A stretch of 23,056 nt of DNA, taken from positions 1-23,056 of the forward strand of contig JAEZKH010000505.1 in the NCBI GenBank assembly GCA_023415515.1, in the 5' to 3' direction. Below the pieces are notes generated by a model. It had not been told where the DNA came from. It was given only the letters and a program-made list of their open reading frames with translations, and searched no databases. This document shows positions 21,253 to 23,056 of the stretch, piece by piece. The DNA comes from Actinomycetes bacterium (GTDB lineage Bacteria > Actinomycetota > Actinomycetes > Mycobacteriales > Mycobacteriaceae). Made by a program: the position numbers and the translations under genes. Every line of letters starts with the position of its first letter. Position 1 is the stretch's first letter.

Positions 21253-22818
21253 ATGACGACCGACCTGCTGCGGAACGCGCAGCGGCGAGCCGACACCCTG
21301 CGGGCGCGTTATCGCGCAGCGGGTTGGTGGTCGGATCAGCCGCTCGACGTGGTGCGTACAGCGGCGGCGCGCCACCCCGATCTGCCTGCGCTGATCACCA
21401 GGGGCGGTGACGTCAGTTTCGCCGAACTCGACGAACGCGTGGATGCGACGGCCGGGGCGCTGCTGGCTGCGGGCGTGACCGCGTCGTCACCCGTCGTCGT
21501 GGTGGCCGGCAACGACGTTGAGTCCGTGACCGCCGTGCATGCGGCGATACGGATCGACGCGGTCGTGCTTCTGGTGCCACGCAGCGCGGGCGCGGTGCAA
21601 ATCGCTGACATCGTCGACCGCACCGCGGCGCGTTTCGGGGTTGCGCCGAACTGGCCCGTGGACGCCGACTCCTTGACCGGGGCGTGCGCGTGGATCGACG
21701 CCGTATCCGATTCCACGGGTGGCTCGACAGGTCCGCGGCGAACTCAGCGGCCCGCCGACGAGCCTTCGTTCGTTCTCTTCACGTCGGGCACGACGTCGAA
21801 GCCGAAGGGCGTCATCCACACGCTGAGCACCCTGGGCAAGGCGTCGGCGAACTACATCGCCGCCGCCGGCCTGACCGAAGACGACCGGATCTTTCTGATC
21901 AGCCCGCTGGCCTCGGTGACCGGCGTGCTGCAGGCGCTGTTCATCGGACCGATGCTGGCCGCACCGGTCGTGCTCGAAGACCGCTGGGATCCTGCGGCGA
22001 CCTGCGAACTGCTGGTCACGGCGAAAGCCACCTGGTACGGCGGACCCGACCGGTTGCTGGACCGACTGCTCGACGAAGCCGTCAAGAGCGGTGCTGAAAT
22101 GCCGTTGCGCGCTGTCTATCTGGGCGGCACGATGCTCGACCGGCGCATCGTCGAACGGGCCGAGGACGACTTCGGAATCGTCGTGATGCGAGCCTACGGC
22201 TCATCGGAGGTGCCGGTCAGCACGTCGGGACTGCGGACTGAACAGCGTGACGTCCGGCACGCCGACGACGGTGTCGCGCTGGACCACGTCGACGTGCGAC
22301 TCGGGTCTGTCGGTGACCCCGCGGAATGCTGCATCCGCGGGCCGCACGCCTTCCTCGGTTACACCGACGCCGCCGACGACGTCGAGGCTTTCGACGGCGA
22401 GTGGTTCCGCACCGGCGATGTGGCCGAACTCGACGGCAGGCGGGTGCGCATCGTCGGACGGCTGAAAGACATCATCATCCGCAACGGATTGAAGATTCCT
22501 GCCGCCGAGGTCGACGAGGCCGTGGCCAGGATCGCCGGTGTGCGCGAGTGTGCGTCGTATTCGGTTCCGGATCCCACAACGGGTGAGCGGCTCGCCATGG
22601 CACTCGTGGTCGAGCCCGACGTCGAGATGTCGCTCGGTGACGTGGCGCAGAAACTCGTGTCGGCGGGATTGGCGAAGTACAAGCTGCCTGAGGAACTGGT
22701 GTTCTGGGATCAGCCGCTTCCGTTGAACGCCAACGGCAAAGTGGAACGCAACAAGCTGCACGAATACTCAGACGGTCGGCCCCGCGATGTCGCCGACCGT
22801 CTGAACGCCATGCCATAG
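21253..22818 (+). CDS. AMP-dependent acyl-CoA synthetase/ligase
   Basis: Third ANL ligase of the window, 521 residues. FTSGTTSKPKG (176-186) is the P-loop. It is followed by RAYGSSEVPVSTSG, EWFRTGDVAELDG, GRLKDIIIRNGLKIPAAEVDEAV and the C-terminal LNANGKVERNKL with the adenylation lysine. The YGSSE in place of YGxTE at motif A5 and the GLKIP in place of GENI(Y/S)P in the hinge region point to an acyl-CoA ligase of the cyclohexanecarboxylate/medium-chain type rather than a long-chain FadD, but this is only suggestive. The ATG at 21253 has CGGAGGG five bases upstream; the in-frame ATG at 21235 lacks a site. It is divergent from the SDR. A perfect hairpin follows its stop. Substrate unknown. Confidence 0.92.
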   Translation: MTTDLLRNAQRRADTLRARYRAAGWWSDQPLDVVRTAAARHPDLPALITRGGDVSFAELDERVDATAGALLAAGVTASSPVVVVAGNDVESVTAVHAAIRIDAVVLLVPRSAGAVQIADIVDRTAARFGVAPNWPVDADSLTGACAWIDAVSDSTGGSTGPRRTQRPADEPSFVLFTSGTTSKPKGVIHTLSTLGKASANYIAAAGLTEDDRIFLISPLASVTGVLQALFIGPMLAAPVVLEDRWDPAATCELLVTAKATWYGGPDRLLDRLLDEAVKSGAEMPLRAVYLGGTMLDRRIVERAEDDFGIVVMRAYGSSEVPVSTSGLRTEQRDVRHADDGVALDHVDVRLGSVGDPAECCIRGPHAFLGYTDAADDVEAFDGEWFRTGDVAELDGRRVRIVGRLKDIIIRNGLKIPAAEVDEAVARIAGVRECASYSVPDPTTGERLAMALVVEPDVEMSLGDVAQKLVSAGLAKYKLPEELVFWDQPLPLNANGKVERNKLHEYSDGRPRDVADRLNAMP

Positions 22819-22827
22819 CCGGCCATA

Positions 22828-22843
22828 GCCGACGCAAGTCGGC
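22828..22843. terminator. Stem-loop between convergent genes
   Basis: GCCGAC-GCAA-GTCGGC is a perfect 6-bp GC-rich stem with a GCAA tetraloop, 10 bases after the ligase stop and 3 bases beyond the end of the convergent amidohydrolase. No U-run follows in either direction, as is common in mycobacterial terminators. A 9-base direct repeat GCCATAGCC (22812-22820 and 22822-22830) immediately precedes it. It is well placed to act on both converging transcripts. Confidence 0.5.
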
Positions 22844-22845
22844 GT

Positions 22846-23056
22846 TCAGTCGCCGTCGCCACTGACGTTGGCGGTGGCCCTTTTCATCTGCGACTGCCAG
22901 TCAGATGCACCGCCACTGCCGTGGTCGTGCTTGGAGAGCGCTTGGATGGAGACGTCGTGGTCTCCGGCGGCTTTGCGGAGGGCGCCGACGGTGGCTTGTT
23001 CTTTGGAGATGTGGGTGAAGGGGTCGAAGTGGTACCAGCGGCAGGCGTTCTGGTAG
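22846..23056 (-). CDS. Amidohydrolase-family protein, C-terminal end only
   Basis: The minus strand is open from the right edge to a TGA at 22846-22848, giving the last 69 codons of a gene whose start lies outside the window. The visible part reads NACRWYHFDPFTHISKEQAT, VGALRKAAGDHDVSIQALSK and then a Gly/Ser/Asp-rich tail ending NVSGDGD. The N-A-x-R-W-Y-x-F-D-P-F run and the AGHDV(S/T)-like stretch match the C-terminus common in mycobacterial amidohydrolase_2 proteins. The metal ligands are outside the window, so this rests on the tail only. It would be the second such hydrolase here, convergent with the CoA ligase. Confidence 0.68.
   Translation of the reverse strand, partial: YQNACRWYHFDPFTHISKEQATVGALRKAAGDHDVSIQALSKHDHGSGGASDWQSQMKRATANVSGDGD

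Noticed and set aside
22868..23056. Plus-strand open frame at the right edge
   Set aside because: The opposite strand reads a typical amidohydrolase C-terminus up to a stop at 22846; the plus-strand translation has no recognisable feature.
1..23056. Search for mobile elements, CRISPR arrays, tRNA/rRNA genes, attachment sites or a sharp change in base composition
   Set aside because: No transposase or integrase motif, no regular repeat array, no tRNA-like cloverleaf and no long inverted repeats were seen; AT-rich stretches are limited to the promoter gaps described.

Overview
The window looks like a chromosomal segment of a high-GC actinobacterium, most likely a fast-growing mycobacterium (Mycolicibacterium-like). 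The grounds are dense GC-rich coding, many 4-base ATGA/GTGA gene overlaps, GTG starts, an apparently leaderless promoter, and a gene mix of FadD-like ligases, FadE-like acyl-CoA dehydrogenases, crotonases, SDRs, SnoaL-like proteins, a luciferase-like monooxygenase and amidohydrolase_2 enzymes. No sequence search was possible, so the genus is an inference. No tRNA, rRNA, CRISPR array, IS element or phage gene was seen.

Layout. (1) 1-2717 (+): the end of an acyl-CoA dehydrogenase coupled to an acyl-CoA ligase. (2) 2680-3567 (-): an IclR regulator, divergent from a plus-strand operon at 3663-7499 of Zn-type alcohol dehydrogenase, SnoaL-like protein, SDR, luciferase-like monooxygenase and a second NTF2/SnoaL-like protein. 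That operon ends in a broken dihydrodipicolinate-reductase-like gene (7509-7802). (3) 7888-11861 (-): two membrane microproteins of 32 and 39 residues, a polytopic membrane protein, a single-span membrane protein, a degenerate SDR-like protein, a canonical SDR and, behind its own promoter, an amidohydrolase. A divergent NAD-dependent epimerase/3beta-HSD-like gene (11968-13026, +) shares the promoter region. (4) 13030-19384 (-): six genes joined by five successive 4-base overlaps (MaoC-type hydratase, crotonase, acyl-CoA dehydrogenase, two tandem crotonases, acyl-CoA ligase). (5) 19482-22818: a divergent crotonase (+), a (3R)-hydroxyacyl-CoA-dehydrogenase-like SDR (-) and a third ligase (+). 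(6) 22846-23056: the C-terminal end of another amidohydrolase (-).

Taken together this is a catabolic island. Oxidoreductases and a flavin monooxygenase would oxidise a hydrophobic, probably alicyclic, terpenoid or steroid-like substrate, and CoA ligases plus a beta-oxidation-like set would break down the resulting acids. The substrate cannot be read from the sequence. No thiolase is present, while four crotonases are; two of these carry His at both positions normally held by catalytic Glu, so a non-thiolytic C-C cleavage or ring-opening step may replace thiolysis.

The most novel-looking part is 9.1-12.0 kb: a four-gene membrane cassette with two tiny single-span proteins, followed by an active SDR paired with a catalytically dead-looking SDR. 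GAGAA/TTCTC half-sites with 11-bp centre spacing lie at the two promoters of this region, and a related arrangement lies in the IclR/alcohol-dehydrogenase intergenic region.
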